Source of the DNA: an uncultured Roseicyclus sp.
GTDB taxonomy: Bacteria > Pseudomonadota > Alphaproteobacteria > Rhodobacterales > Rhodobacteraceae
Assembly (NCBI GenBank): GCA_947500415.1
Contig: CANMRT010000003.1
Location: 186,001 to 250,000 of the forward strand
Direction of reading: 5' to 3'
Length of the DNA stretch: 64,000 bases
Part shown: positions 46,125-54,324 of the stretch, piece after piece
How the letters are laid out: every line of letters starts with the position of its first letter
How positions within the stretch are numbered: position 1 is the first letter of the stretch
The notes under the pieces: model-generated
Told to the model about the DNA's origin: nothing
The model's database searches: none
The model's input: only the letters and a program-made list of their open reading frames with translations
Translations under genes and position numbers: made by a program

Positions 46125-46511
46125 TTAGCCTGCCTGCGCGGCAATGCCGCCACGCACGAAGACATCAATGTCCGCGAAACGTTCAACCAGCCAGCCGGTC
46201 ACGGCGTCAGGCATAAGGATCAGGCCAGCGACCTGCTCAAATGCGGATCCGCTCAGCAGGCTTTGGATCTCAAGAGTGTAGATGTCTACACCGAGGAACC
46301 AGATCAGATAGGCTTTCACGGTCGCAGCAACCATAAGGGCCAGGACAAGGCCTTTGAGCGGGAATGCAAAGCGGAGGCGGGAAGAGGGACGTCCGATTGC
46401 CGTAACCACGCCATCGGGGTGGACGACGAAGCCCATACCATTACGGCGCTTGGCACGACCGCGCTGGATGCGGTGCAACCGGGATTGGAATTGTTCAGTT
46501 TCGTTTACCAT
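46125..46511 (-). CDS. Hypothetical protein with a membrane helix
   Basis: A 128-residue protein: basic N-terminal 40 residues (RLHRIQRGRAKRRNG), a hydrophobic segment at about 53-75 (LKGLVLALMVAATVKAYLIWFLG), then a polar C-terminus. Family not recognised. The 46512-46621 gap upstream contains the shared 13-bp element CAAATTGCGACAG. Confidence 0.65.
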   Translation of the reverse strand: MVNETEQFQSRLHRIQRGRAKRRNGMGFVVHPDGVVTAIGRPSSRLRFAFPLKGLVLALMVAATVKAYLIWFLGVDIYTLEIQSLLSGSAFEQVAGLILMPDAVTGWLVERFADIDVFVRGGIAAQAG

Positions 46512-46621
46512 TGGGCAGCTCTAACACAACATTACTGCCCCCACCGGGCATTTACTTAGCAATTCTCTGACCAAATTGCGACAGCTTTTAGGCAAGTTGG
46601 CCGGAACCGCGTGACGTAAGG

Positions 46622-47494
46622 TTAATCTGACTTGTGCAACGTCAGTGTCGTCCACTCCCCGATTTCATCCCTGGCTCGCAGACCAAATCCGACGCTCTCA
46701 TAGGCTTCCACAACCTCATCAGCTTGCGGATTGAGGATACCCGATAGAATGACGTGGCCAGACGCGCTGGTATTGGTCGCAACACTTGGTGCAAGCTCCA
46801 CCAACGGACCTTTGAGAATATTAGCAAAAACAAGGTCATACGGGCCGTTTTCGCCTAGGGCTTTGTGCTCGAAACCAGCCGCCTCGACGCAATTGACCTG
46901 CGCCTCCACCCCGTTCGCACGCGCATTGGCCTCGGCCACTTCCACCGCCTGCGGGTCAATGTCGGACGCCATGACGGATTGGTTAAGAACCTTCGCCGCA
47001 GCGATCGCCAAAACGGCGGTCCCGCAGCCGATATCAGCGACCGTTTTCGGTAAAATCCCATCCGTAAACAGTTTGTCCACGGCTTCGAGACACCCTTTTG
47101 TCGTCCCGTGGTGCCCCGTTCCGAAGGCCATAGCCGCCTCGATCAACAGCGGCACCGACTCGGGCGGCACTTTGTCGGCGTCATGATCGCCATAGACAAA
47201 GAATCTTCCGGCCTCCACAGGATGCAATTCGCGGCGCACATGTGCCACCCAATCGGTCTCGGGCAACTCGGACACCGCAAAGTCCTTCGCGCCAAAAGCC
47301 GCCGCCAGGATCGCCAAGGCCACATCGTCCGGCGCTTCGATGAAATAGGCCCCGATCTCCCACAGACCGGAACCATCTTCCATCTCGAACACCCCCACAC
47401 CCGTAGGCGTCGGCTCAACCTCCTCTAGCGCGGCGCCAAGCGCCTCGGCTTTGGATTTGTCGGACAGGGTCGTCAGGGCAGTCCAGGTCGTCAT
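46622..47494 (-). CDS. prmA: Ribosomal protein L11 methyltransferase
   Basis: A 290-residue SAM methyltransferase. The SAM site is VADIGCGTAVLAIAAAKVL followed by ASDIDPQAVEVAEANARANGV, and the NILKGPLVELAP segment is the catalytic-site region. It trimethylates L11 at several positions. A conserved GTGHHGTTKGCLE segment precedes the SAM loop. Confidence 0.96.
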   Translation of the reverse strand: MTTWTALTTLSDKSKAEALGAALEEVEPTPTGVGVFEMEDGSGLWEIGAYFIEAPDDVALAILAAAFGAKDFAVSELPETDWVAHVRRELHPVEAGRFFVYGDHDADKVPPESVPLLIEAAMAFGTGHHGTTKGCLEAVDKLFTDGILPKTVADIGCGTAVLAIAAAKVLNQSVMASDIDPQAVEVAEANARANGVEAQVNCVEAAGFEHKALGENGPYDLVFANILKGPLVELAPSVATNTSASGHVILSGILNPQADEVVEAYESVGFGLRARDEIGEWTTLTLHKSD

Positions 47495-47631
47495 CGGCTA
47501 TCTCCGCAAGCGCTCGCAGTCCGGTAGCGCCTTGCGCGTGGAATGGCAAACCACAGGTCCGGAAATCCGGACTACTGATGTGCGGCTAAAAGCGGTTACT
47601 CTATCAACGCTATTACAAGGAGCCCCCCTTC

Positions 47632-48051
47632 ATGCTTCGTGGACCCCGTGGCCTGATCGCCACCCTACTCGTCGCCGCAGCCGTCATTGCCTTTGCCATC
47701 ATCTTTGGATTCCGAGGCCAAAAGGAAGATGCCGAAACTGCGCGTGCATTCCTCAACCACCTCGCTGCCTCGGAAATCTCAGAGGCACATGGCCTGCTGC
47801 ATTCCTCAATAACCGAGCGCATGTCAGAGGCCGATCTTCGCGCCTCCGTTCTGGGCTTGCACGCCTATGAAGCGATCAATTTCCCCTCGTTCAGCTTTTC
47901 AACCACCAACGGCAACCGCACCTCGGAATTAAGCGGTACTGGCACAGCAGTGGATGGCTGCGTCAGCGACCTGGAGTTCGAACTCCTGAACGGCGTTATC
48001 ACCTACTTCAGTATCGAGCCGCTCTGCCTCGGCGCGGCCACCGACACATGA
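47632..48051 (+). CDS. Membrane-anchored small protein, tandem family member 1
   Basis: A 139-residue protein with one N-terminal membrane helix (LIATLLVAAAVIAFAIIFG) and an extracytoplasmic domain of about 105 residues. It shares with the next two genes an early F-x-x-H ... A-x-x-L helix (ARAFLNHLAASEISEAHGLL) and a C-terminal block (GTGTAVDGCVSDLEFELLNGVITYFSIEPLC). The fold may be NTF2/cystatin-like, by inference. AAGGAG ribosome site. It overlaps the next gene by 4 bp. Confidence 0.78.
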   Translation: MLRGPRGLIATLLVAAAVIAFAIIFGFRGQKEDAETARAFLNHLAASEISEAHGLLHSSITERMSEADLRASVLGLHAYEAINFPSFSFSTTNGNRTSELSGTGTAVDGCVSDLEFELLNGVITYFSIEPLCLGAATDT

Positions 48052-48464
48052 GGAAGGCGATCCTCCCGATCACTCTGGGGCTTGCAGGCCTTGGGGTGAC
48101 AGCGTGGTTCTTTTGGTGGGCGTTTGAAAGCCAACGCGCGGATGTTGCCGTCGCGCGTAGCTTCCTGAACCACGTCGCGGCTGAGGAATTCACGCAGGCT
48201 CAAACCCTGCTTTCGCCCCTGCTCGCCTCCCAAATGCCCCGCACCGCGTTGGGCCAGCAATTCGGGCGGATCGAACCGTGGAACAGTCTGAGCTTCCGGA
48301 ACCGCTCCTCCAATTCCTCAAGCGACGGGCGACAAACTGAGCTTTGGGGCACTGGTACGGCCGTCTCCGGTTGCGAGAGTGAGCTCTACATTCGCCTGCG
48401 AGACGGCCTGATCGACGAATACAACATTACCCCCCTCTGCCCCATGATTGGACAAGACGCATGA
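48048..48464 (+). CDS. Membrane-anchored small protein, tandem family member 2
   Basis: A 138-residue paralog of the preceding gene: N-terminal helix (ILPITLGLAGLGVTAWFFWWAF), then VARSFLNHVAAEEFTQAQTLL and GTGTAVSGCESELYIRLRDGLIDEYNITPLC. The two Cys are in the same places as in member 1 and may pair. Overlaps the next gene by 4 bp. Confidence 0.78.
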   Translation: MRKAILPITLGLAGLGVTAWFFWWAFESQRADVAVARSFLNHVAAEEFTQAQTLLSPLLASQMPRTALGQQFGRIEPWNSLSFRNRSSNSSSDGRQTELWGTGTAVSGCESELYIRLRDGLIDEYNITPLCPMIGQDA

Positions 48465-48880
48465 CCGAAGACACGAAAACCGGAATGAATGGCGGCCGCA
48501 TCGTCCTGATCGTGTTGGGCGTAGTCGCCCTTACCATCGGCTATTGCACGTTCTCCACCAACCGCGACTCTACGACGATGGAGGCTTTCATCGGCCACAT
48601 CGAAACCGACGATTTTGAAACTGCCGGCACCCTCTGGGCACCATCATTGGCCGAGGCGTTTACCGGGGCCGTTACTCCGCAGATCCGTTCCGATATCGCA
48701 TCCCATGCCCCTTACGACATCCAATGGACGGGCTCCGGCGTGAATGGCGCGGACTCCTACAGCACCTATACCGCGACCGGCACGACACCGGATGGCGCAG
48801 GTTGCGCGCTGGAGATGACTGTAGATTTTTCAAACGGTTCAATCGTCGCGCTGGCATCCGAAGACAGCTGCGCTGAGTGA
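48461..48880 (+). CDS. Membrane-anchored small protein, tandem family member 3 (diverged)
   Basis: A 139-residue member of the same set: N-terminal helix (IVLIVLGVVALTIGYCTF), then MEAFIGHIETDDFETAGTLW and ATGTTPDGAGCALEMTVDFSNGSIVALASEDSC. The Cys-containing C-terminal block is preserved but the rest has diverged. It ends just before the convergent MFS gene stop. Confidence 0.75.
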   Translation: MTEDTKTGMNGGRIVLIVLGVVALTIGYCTFSTNRDSTTMEAFIGHIETDDFETAGTLWAPSLAEAFTGAVTPQIRSDIASHAPYDIQWTGSGVNGADSYSTYTATGTTPDGAGCALEMTVDFSNGSIVALASEDSCAE

Positions 48881-50128
48881 TCACTCCGCCGGTTGCGCCG
48901 CGCGGTTGGCCAGAATCGTCTCATGTCCGGCTTTAGGATGGCGCGGCACCAGGAACGATAGCGCCAGTGAGATGCAGGCCATACCCGCCGCGGCGACAAA
49001 AACGGCCGTGGGTGACGTCAGCCACAAATAGCCAAGCCCGGCCGGCAGGAAGACTGCCGCGATATGATTAATTGTGAAGGCCACTGCAGCGGTCGGCGCG
49101 ATATCCGAAGGGTCCGCAATCTTCTGAAAATAGGTTTTGATCGCCAAAGCCAGCGCAAAGAAGATGTGGTTCACCACATAAAGCACAGCTGCGAACTGGA
49201 ACCCCCAGTCAAAGACGTAAAGCCCCGCATACATCACAAACACCAGCGCCAGACCGGTGTATTCAACGATCAAAGCCAGACGTTCGCCGAACCGGGCCAC
49301 AACCTGCCCTAGCACCGGCGCGATGAACATGTTGATAAGCAGCGTCACCATATAAAGCGACGTTATGTGGTGCACCTCGAACCCGTAGCGCTCCACCATC
49401 ATGAAGCCCGCGAACACCACGAAGATCTGCCGCCGCGCGCCCGACATGAATTGCAGCGCGTAGTAGAGCCAGTACCGTTTGCGCAGGATCATCTTCTTGT
49501 GCTGCGGATCGGGGCTTTCAAATTGCGGGTAGATCAGGAAACAGGCCAGCGCCAAAACCGCCGTCGCTCCACCGGAAATCCAATAAACGAAATCATAGCT
49601 CAGATCATAGGCGCGCCACGTCAGCACGATCAGCAGATAAGCCAACAGCGTCGCACCCGATCCAACGCTCATCAGCCAACCAAGCACCTGCGGCGCACGG
49701 TCCTTTTCGATCCACTGCAACTGCAGGCTTTGGTTCACCGTCTCGTAGTAATGGAACCCGATTGAGCTCAGCAGCGTGACAAACAAAAGCCCACCCAGCG
49801 ACGGGAACTGCGCCGTCATGGCCGTCGCCACCCCAAGCAGGATCAACGATACGAGGCCCAAAACCTGCTCGCGGATAAAGATTATCAGGAAGATCACCCC
49901 AATCGCGAAAAAGCCCGGAATTTCGCGCACGGTGTGAAGCCAGCCGATGTCAGACCCATCGAAACGCGCGACTTCGATGACAAAGTTGTTCAGCAAAGCG
50001 GACCATGTGGCAAATGCCACCGGCATCGCGAAGGCCATAACCGCCAGCAACGCAATGGGGCTGCGCCAGAAGGGCAGCTTTCGCCCCTCTGCGAGGGGCG
50101 TGATCCTGAGTGTATCACCGATGGCCAT
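48881..50128 (-). CDS. MFS transporter
   Basis: A 415-residue polytopic protein with about 12 hydrophobic segments in two halves, N-half starting IALLAVMAFAMPVAFATWSALLN and C-half starting YALQFMSGARRQIFVVFAGFM. It belongs to the major facilitator type by overall plan; no substrate signature could be identified. Transcribed away from the methyltransferase gene. Confidence 0.85.
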   Translation of the reverse strand: MAIGDTLRITPLAEGRKLPFWRSPIALLAVMAFAMPVAFATWSALLNNFVIEVARFDGSDIGWLHTVREIPGFFAIGVIFLIIFIREQVLGLVSLILLGVATAMTAQFPSLGGLLFVTLLSSIGFHYYETVNQSLQLQWIEKDRAPQVLGWLMSVGSGATLLAYLLIVLTWRAYDLSYDFVYWISGGATAVLALACFLIYPQFESPDPQHKKMILRKRYWLYYALQFMSGARRQIFVVFAGFMMVERYGFEVHHITSLYMVTLLINMFIAPVLGQVVARFGERLALIVEYTGLALVFVMYAGLYVFDWGFQFAAVLYVVNHIFFALALAIKTYFQKIADPSDIAPTAAVAFTINHIAAVFLPAGLGYLWLTSPTAVFVAAAGMACISLALSFLVPRHPKAGHETILANRAAQPAE

Positions 50129-50205
50129 GACGCTGGCTTACGCCCGTTTGTCGGCAATGGCGAGGGCTGGGATTGCACGACACCACGTGCGATAATGCAC
50201 AGGTC

Positions 50206-50826
50206 ATGACGGATACCGTTTCACTCACCCAACGATATGACCGCGCCGCAGACCGGTGGGGTGATAAAATGCGCTTGTTGGGTTACGCGGATGGCTACCT
50301 CGGGTTCCTGACCGGCGCGGGCGCGCGCGCCCAAACATCAGACAAAGTTTGCGACGTCGGTTGCGGAACCGGCGCCTTTGCCGAGGCCTGGAGCGCGATT
50401 TACGGCCCCGACGCCGACATCACGCTCGTTGAACCGTCGGCCCCCATGCTTGACCGCGCCGAAGCGGCTTTGGTTAGGCGCGAAGGCACTGCGCACAAGG
50501 TTCAAGCGGGCATCGAAGACTTCCGCCCGGATACACCCCCGGACCATTTGCTCATGGCCCATGTGATCGAACATGTTCCCGATCCCGGTGCGGCTCTGGC
50601 GATCCTGCGCGGCTGGGTTCAACCCGGCGCGAAGCTTTGGTTGGTGCTCTCAAAACCTCACTGGTGCAACGCAATCATTTGGCTGCAATGGCGACATCGC
50701 ACCTTTGAAATGTCCGAGGCCGAGAGGCTTTTGCAGGGCGCCGAATGGCGGCTGGATGAAACCTATACATTCCCGTCCGGTCCACCCTCCCGCACCAGCC
50801 GTGGGTTTCTCGCGACTGCGATCTGA
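50206..50826 (+). CDS. SAM-dependent class I methyltransferase
   Basis: A 206-residue protein with SAM motif I VCDVGCGTGAFAEAW, motif II LVEPSAPMLDRAEAAL and LMAHVIEHVPDP. The small-molecule substrate is unknown. An upstream TTG frame exists, but the ATG at 50206 is preferred. It converges with homospermidine synthase over an AT-rich gap of about 100 bp without a clear terminator. Confidence 0.88.
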   Translation: MTDTVSLTQRYDRAADRWGDKMRLLGYADGYLGFLTGAGARAQTSDKVCDVGCGTGAFAEAWSAIYGPDADITLVEPSAPMLDRAEAALVRREGTAHKVQAGIEDFRPDTPPDHLLMAHVIEHVPDPGAALAILRGWVQPGAKLWLVLSKPHWCNAIIWLQWRHRTFEMSEAERLLQGAEWRLDETYTFPSGPPSRTSRGFLATAI

Positions 50827-50923
50827 GCGGCTCAGCGGCCAACATCCATTCTTATGCTATAATATGTTTCTATATTTCTTTCAGATATTTAACCCATCTA
50901 ATCACGCGTGATAAGCGGCCCAT

Positions 50924-52345
50924 TCAGCTCGCCAATACGTTCCGAAACGCCCAAGGCTCATCCGGATCAAGGTTTTCCGGGAACATTTCCCACCGGTTCT
51001 CCAGCGGCGTCCAATCCGTGTAATGGGCTTCCACCGGTCCAAGGTATGGCCGCTGCACTTCAAGGCACCGCGCGTGGTCCATCTCATCGGCCTCCACGAT
51101 CCCCGAATTCGGATTCTCCAGCGCCCAGACCATCCCCGCCAGAACAGCCGACGTAACCTGCAATCCCGTGGCATTCTGATACGGCGCCAGCGCCCGCGTC
51201 TCTTCATTCGAAAGGCGCGAGCCGTACCACATCGCGTTCTTCTCGTGCCCATAAAGAAGCACGCCAAGTTCATCGATGCCCTCAATAATCTCATCCTCGT
51301 TCAGGATGTGATGTTCGGTCTGCGTCACGCCGGATCCAAACATCTCATGCAGGCTCAGCACTGCATCGTCGCAAGGGTGGTAGGCGTAGTGACACGTCGG
51401 GCGATACTCCGGCTCATGCCCCTCGCCAACGGTGTAGTAGTCGCTGATCGAAACCGCCTCGTTGTGCGTCACAAGAAACCCGAACTGCGGCCCCGGCGTC
51501 GGACACCAGGTATGGACCCGCGTGATCGCCCCGGGTTGCTCCATCCAGATCGCCGCCTTGCAGCCTCTCTCCTGCCGATGCGCGTTCGGCGGAAACCACG
51601 GCTCGTGCGTACCCCACCCAAGCTCTGCCGGTTGAAACCCTTCCGAGATGAAACCCTCGACCGACCAGGTATTCACAAAGACATCCCGCGGACGCGGTTC
51701 GGCGCGCGCTTGCGTGTCACGTTCCGCGATGTGGACCCCTTTCACACCGAGATCGCGCATAAGCGCAGCCCACCCGGCACGATCCGTTGGCGCGGTCGCA
51801 TCCCGGCCAAGGTCGCGGGCCAGCGTCAGTAGGCCCTCTTTCACGAACCATGAAACCATGCCCGGATTGGCCCCGCAGCAAGACACCGCTGTCGCCCCAC
51901 CCGGATGCGCCGCTTTCTCGTCGCGCACCCTCTGTCGCAAAGCATAATTCGTCCGCGCCGCATTATCCTCGGTCCCGAAATAGTAGCCCGCCCAAGGCTC
52001 AACGACCGTATCGATATACGGCACCCCGATCTCGCGGCAAAAGCGCATCAACTCCAACGAGTCCGTGTCGACGGACAGGTTCACGCAAAAGCCTTTGCCT
52101 GGCTCCAGCAGTCCACCCAGAACCTCCCGGAAATTCTCAGGCGTCAGCGCCGTTTCGACGAACGCTAACTGATTGTCGCGCAGGAACGCATGCTGGCGGG
52201 CATCAGGTTCAATCACCGTGAACCGCGCGCGATCATACTCGAAATGTCGCTCGATCAAGGGCCAAGTGCCTTTGCCAATAGACCCAAAGCCAATCATCAC
52301 AATGGGGCCGTCGATCTCGGCGTAAACGGGATGGGTGTCGGTCAT
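50924..52345 (-). CDS. hss: Homospermidine synthase
   Basis: A 473-residue protein of the NAD-dependent homospermidine synthase family: N-terminal Rossmann motif PIVMIGFGSIGKGTWPLIERHF, then PYIDTVVEPWAGYYF and VSCCGANPGMVSWFVKEGLL. It makes homospermidine from putrescine (or putrescine plus spermidine). Homospermidine is a polyamine typical of alphaproteobacteria. Confidence 0.95.
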   Translation of the reverse strand: MTDTHPVYAEIDGPIVMIGFGSIGKGTWPLIERHFEYDRARFTVIEPDARQHAFLRDNQLAFVETALTPENFREVLGGLLEPGKGFCVNLSVDTDSLELMRFCREIGVPYIDTVVEPWAGYYFGTEDNAARTNYALRQRVRDEKAAHPGGATAVSCCGANPGMVSWFVKEGLLTLARDLGRDATAPTDRAGWAALMRDLGVKGVHIAERDTQARAEPRPRDVFVNTWSVEGFISEGFQPAELGWGTHEPWFPPNAHRQERGCKAAIWMEQPGAITRVHTWCPTPGPQFGFLVTHNEAVSISDYYTVGEGHEPEYRPTCHYAYHPCDDAVLSLHEMFGSGVTQTEHHILNEDEIIEGIDELGVLLYGHEKNAMWYGSRLSNEETRALAPYQNATGLQVTSAVLAGMVWALENPNSGIVEADEMDHARCLEVQRPYLGPVEAHYTDWTPLENRWEMFPENLDPDEPWAFRNVLAS

Positions 52346-52406
52346 GGCGGGCCTCCTTCTGCGATGCGCCCTGATACGGAACAGCGGCGCGATTGCAAGA
52401 GGATCA

Positions 52407-53114
52407 TCAGAGGCGAGCCGCGATCCTTGCGCTCAAGGCTTCGGTGTCCGTCGCGGCGTCTGGTGCGATGACAAGGATTTGCAACGAATCGTTGTTGAGG
52501 GTCGTCGTTGCCAGCCCATGGCGTTCAACCGATGACATGGCGAGGCCGACAGGCCCCACGTCAAATGCCATAACGCAGACGGCCACAGGTCGCCCAGATG
52601 CATCGAGATAGGCGAATTGGATCAATGCTTGATCGTTCCACCCAAGGATCTGGGCGCGGCGAAAATCCAGCCCTTCCACGTCAGCCAGCGCCGATAGGTC
52701 CTGACCAATCGCCTCAGATACCAGCGCAACTCCGCCATCGCCTTGAACAGGAGCCGCCAGCGTTTCGGGCTGGTAGAGCAGATGATAGGCCGCCGCGAAG
52801 TCGCGCCAGTCCTCGGCCCATCCACTTCGGGAACCCAATAGAACTCCACCCAAAACGAGCGCCAAGGCAACCGACGCAGCTATGGCCAGCTGCACCACGG
52901 AGCCGCGCGGGGCGACGGCATTTGGCAACGGCGGGGCGCTTGCCAACAGGTCGGTCCCCGCCTGCGACAGGCCGGAAAGGTCCACATCCAGCGCGTCGAG
53001 GCGCGCCTGCTTCGCTGGATCAGAAGCGATATCCGCCCGCAAAGCTTCTGTTTCTGCGGCTGACAAAGCGCCGTCCAGCAGCGCGACCCACCGTGCGTCC
53101 AGATTGTCTGTCAT
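52407..53114 (-). CDS. Anti-sigma factor, membrane-anchored
   Basis: A 235-residue protein with a cytoplasmic N-terminal part (about 1-80, MTDNLDARWVALLDGALSAAETEALRADI), one membrane helix (VVQLAIAASVALALVLGGVLLG) and a periplasmic domain. It overlaps the sigma factor gene by 4 bp (ATGA), the usual arrangement for a sigma/anti-sigma pair. No zinc HxxxCxxC motif is visible, so it is a non-ZAS type. Confidence 0.88.
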   Translation of the reverse strand: MTDNLDARWVALLDGALSAAETEALRADIASDPAKQARLDALDVDLSGLSQAGTDLLASAPPLPNAVAPRGSVVQLAIAASVALALVLGGVLLGSRSGWAEDWRDFAAAYHLLYQPETLAAPVQGDGGVALVSEAIGQDLSALADVEGLDFRRAQILGWNDQALIQFAYLDASGRPVAVCVMAFDVGPVGLAMSSVERHGLATTTLNNDSLQILVIAPDAATDTEALSARIAARL

Positions 53115-53713
53115 TCCCGGTCTCCCAACCGTTCCTTCAGCTTCTCACGCGCCGCGGCCAAGCGGCTCATCACTGTACCTATTGGCACATCCAAAATCTC
53201 GGCGGCTTCGGCATAGGCGTATCCTTCGACATAGACCAGCAAAACCGCGCCGCGTTGCGCGTCAGACAGCGCCATCACTTCAGATAACACCTCAGAGCTG
53301 AAAAAAGTCTGTTCCGGATTATCGAGAGAAATCAGCCCGGCCTCGTCCGCATCCACCACCCCCGCACCGCAGCGCACTTTGGCGGCACGCAGGCGATTGA
53401 GCCAAAGGTTGTGCAGGATGCGCATGAGCCAACGATCGACCCGCGTACCAGGAGCGAATTGCGCCGCTTTCGAAAGCCCTTGAAGAACCGCCTCCTGCGC
53501 CAAATCCTCAGCCTCGGCCCGGTCGCGGGTCAGCGTCAGACCATAGCGCCAAAGGCGCGGCCAGACCTCGGGCAAAGCTGCGCGGATTTCACGTTCCGCC
53601 TGCGATGGAAAAAGGCGCCGAATAATAATGGTGTCTCGCGTGTTGTCTTCCCAAGGACGGGCCGAGGCCGGTCCACATTCGACTGTAAGGAGGACACTAT
53701 GTCGTTGAAACAT
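53111..53713 (-). CDS. ECF RNA polymerase sigma factor, start uncertain
   Basis: Sigma region 2 (LTLTRDRAEAEDLAQEAVLQGL) and region 4 (YAEAAEILDVPIGTVMSRLAAAREKLKERLG) are clear. The start is not: the only ATG close to region 2 in this frame is at 53713, which overlaps the divergent DUF4399 gene by 15 bp, and there is no GTG or TTG between it and the TTG of AALPEVW. The segment between the two looks too long. A rare codon, such as one of three consecutive ATT codons near 53640, is possible. It is co-transcribed with the anti-sigma gene. Confidence 0.8.
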   Translation of the reverse strand: MFQRHSVLLTVECGPASARPWEDNTRDTIIIRRLFPSQAEREIRAALPEVWPRLWRYGLTLTRDRAEAEDLAQEAVLQGLSKAAQFAPGTRVDRWLMRILHNLWLNRLRAAKVRCGAGVVDADEAGLISLDNPEQTFFSSEVLSEVMALSDAQRGAVLLVYVEGYAYAEAAEILDVPIGTVMSRLAAAREKLKERLGDRE

Positions 53714-54139
53714 CTTATCGCTGCCGCATTGATCACGTTGCCGGGTGCAGCCCATGCCCAGGACACACCAGCGCCGGAAGGGGCCGCAGTCTACTTCGTG
53801 AACCTCGAAGACGGCGCGACCGTTTCCGGACCCGTGACTGTAATCTTCGGACTTGAAGGCATGGGCGTGGCCCCCGCCGGCACCGAGCGTGAAATGACCG
53901 GCCACCACCACGTCTTCCTGGATCGTGCACCATTGGGCGAAGGCGAAGAAGGCGCGGAAGAGCTGCTTTATGGTATTCCGGCCGATGACAACCATATTCA
54001 CTTTGGCGGTGGCCAGACACAGGTGACGCTGGAACTAGGGCCGGGCGAGCACACGCTGCAATTGGTTTTGGGCGATTTGAACCACATCCCCCATGTGCCG
54101 CCAGTAGCCTCCGAGCAAATAACGATCACAGTGGAATAA
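53699..54139 (+). CDS. DUF4399 periplasmic protein
   Basis: A 146-residue protein with a signal peptide (cut near AHAQD) and a His-rich domain: MTGHHHVFLDRAPLG, DDNHIHFGGGQTQ and LNHIPHVPP, matching DUF4399. Possible metal binding is an inference from the His clusters. It starts divergently from the ECF sigma gene; an AAGGAGG ribosome site lies just upstream. A target of that sigma factor is plausible. Confidence 0.9.
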   Translation: MSLKHLIAAALITLPGAAHAQDTPAPEGAAVYFVNLEDGATVSGPVTVIFGLEGMGVAPAGTEREMTGHHHVFLDRAPLGEGEEGAEELLYGIPADDNHIHFGGGQTQVTLELGPGEHTLQLVLGDLNHIPHVPPVASEQITITVE

Positions 54140-54324
54140 CGCTGGCTGTCGCCCGCGAAAGCCAGCGTTGCGGGCGGCCACTAGTGCCGCCCGCTCCAAG
54201 CACGATCAACACAAACGTGAGCGCGTATTGCCCGTTTGCTAAGGTTTTCCATAAGGCCGAAAGGCTTGCCAGAAAGGGGTTCGCTACCCCACTGTTGTCC
54301 AATTCAAACAAAAATGAGTTGCCC

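Noticed and set aside
50827-50923. Promoter or terminator in the AT-rich gap between the methyltransferase and hss
   Set aside because: The TATAAT-like element has no convincing partner and both genes point inward, so a promoter is unlikely; no hairpin was found.
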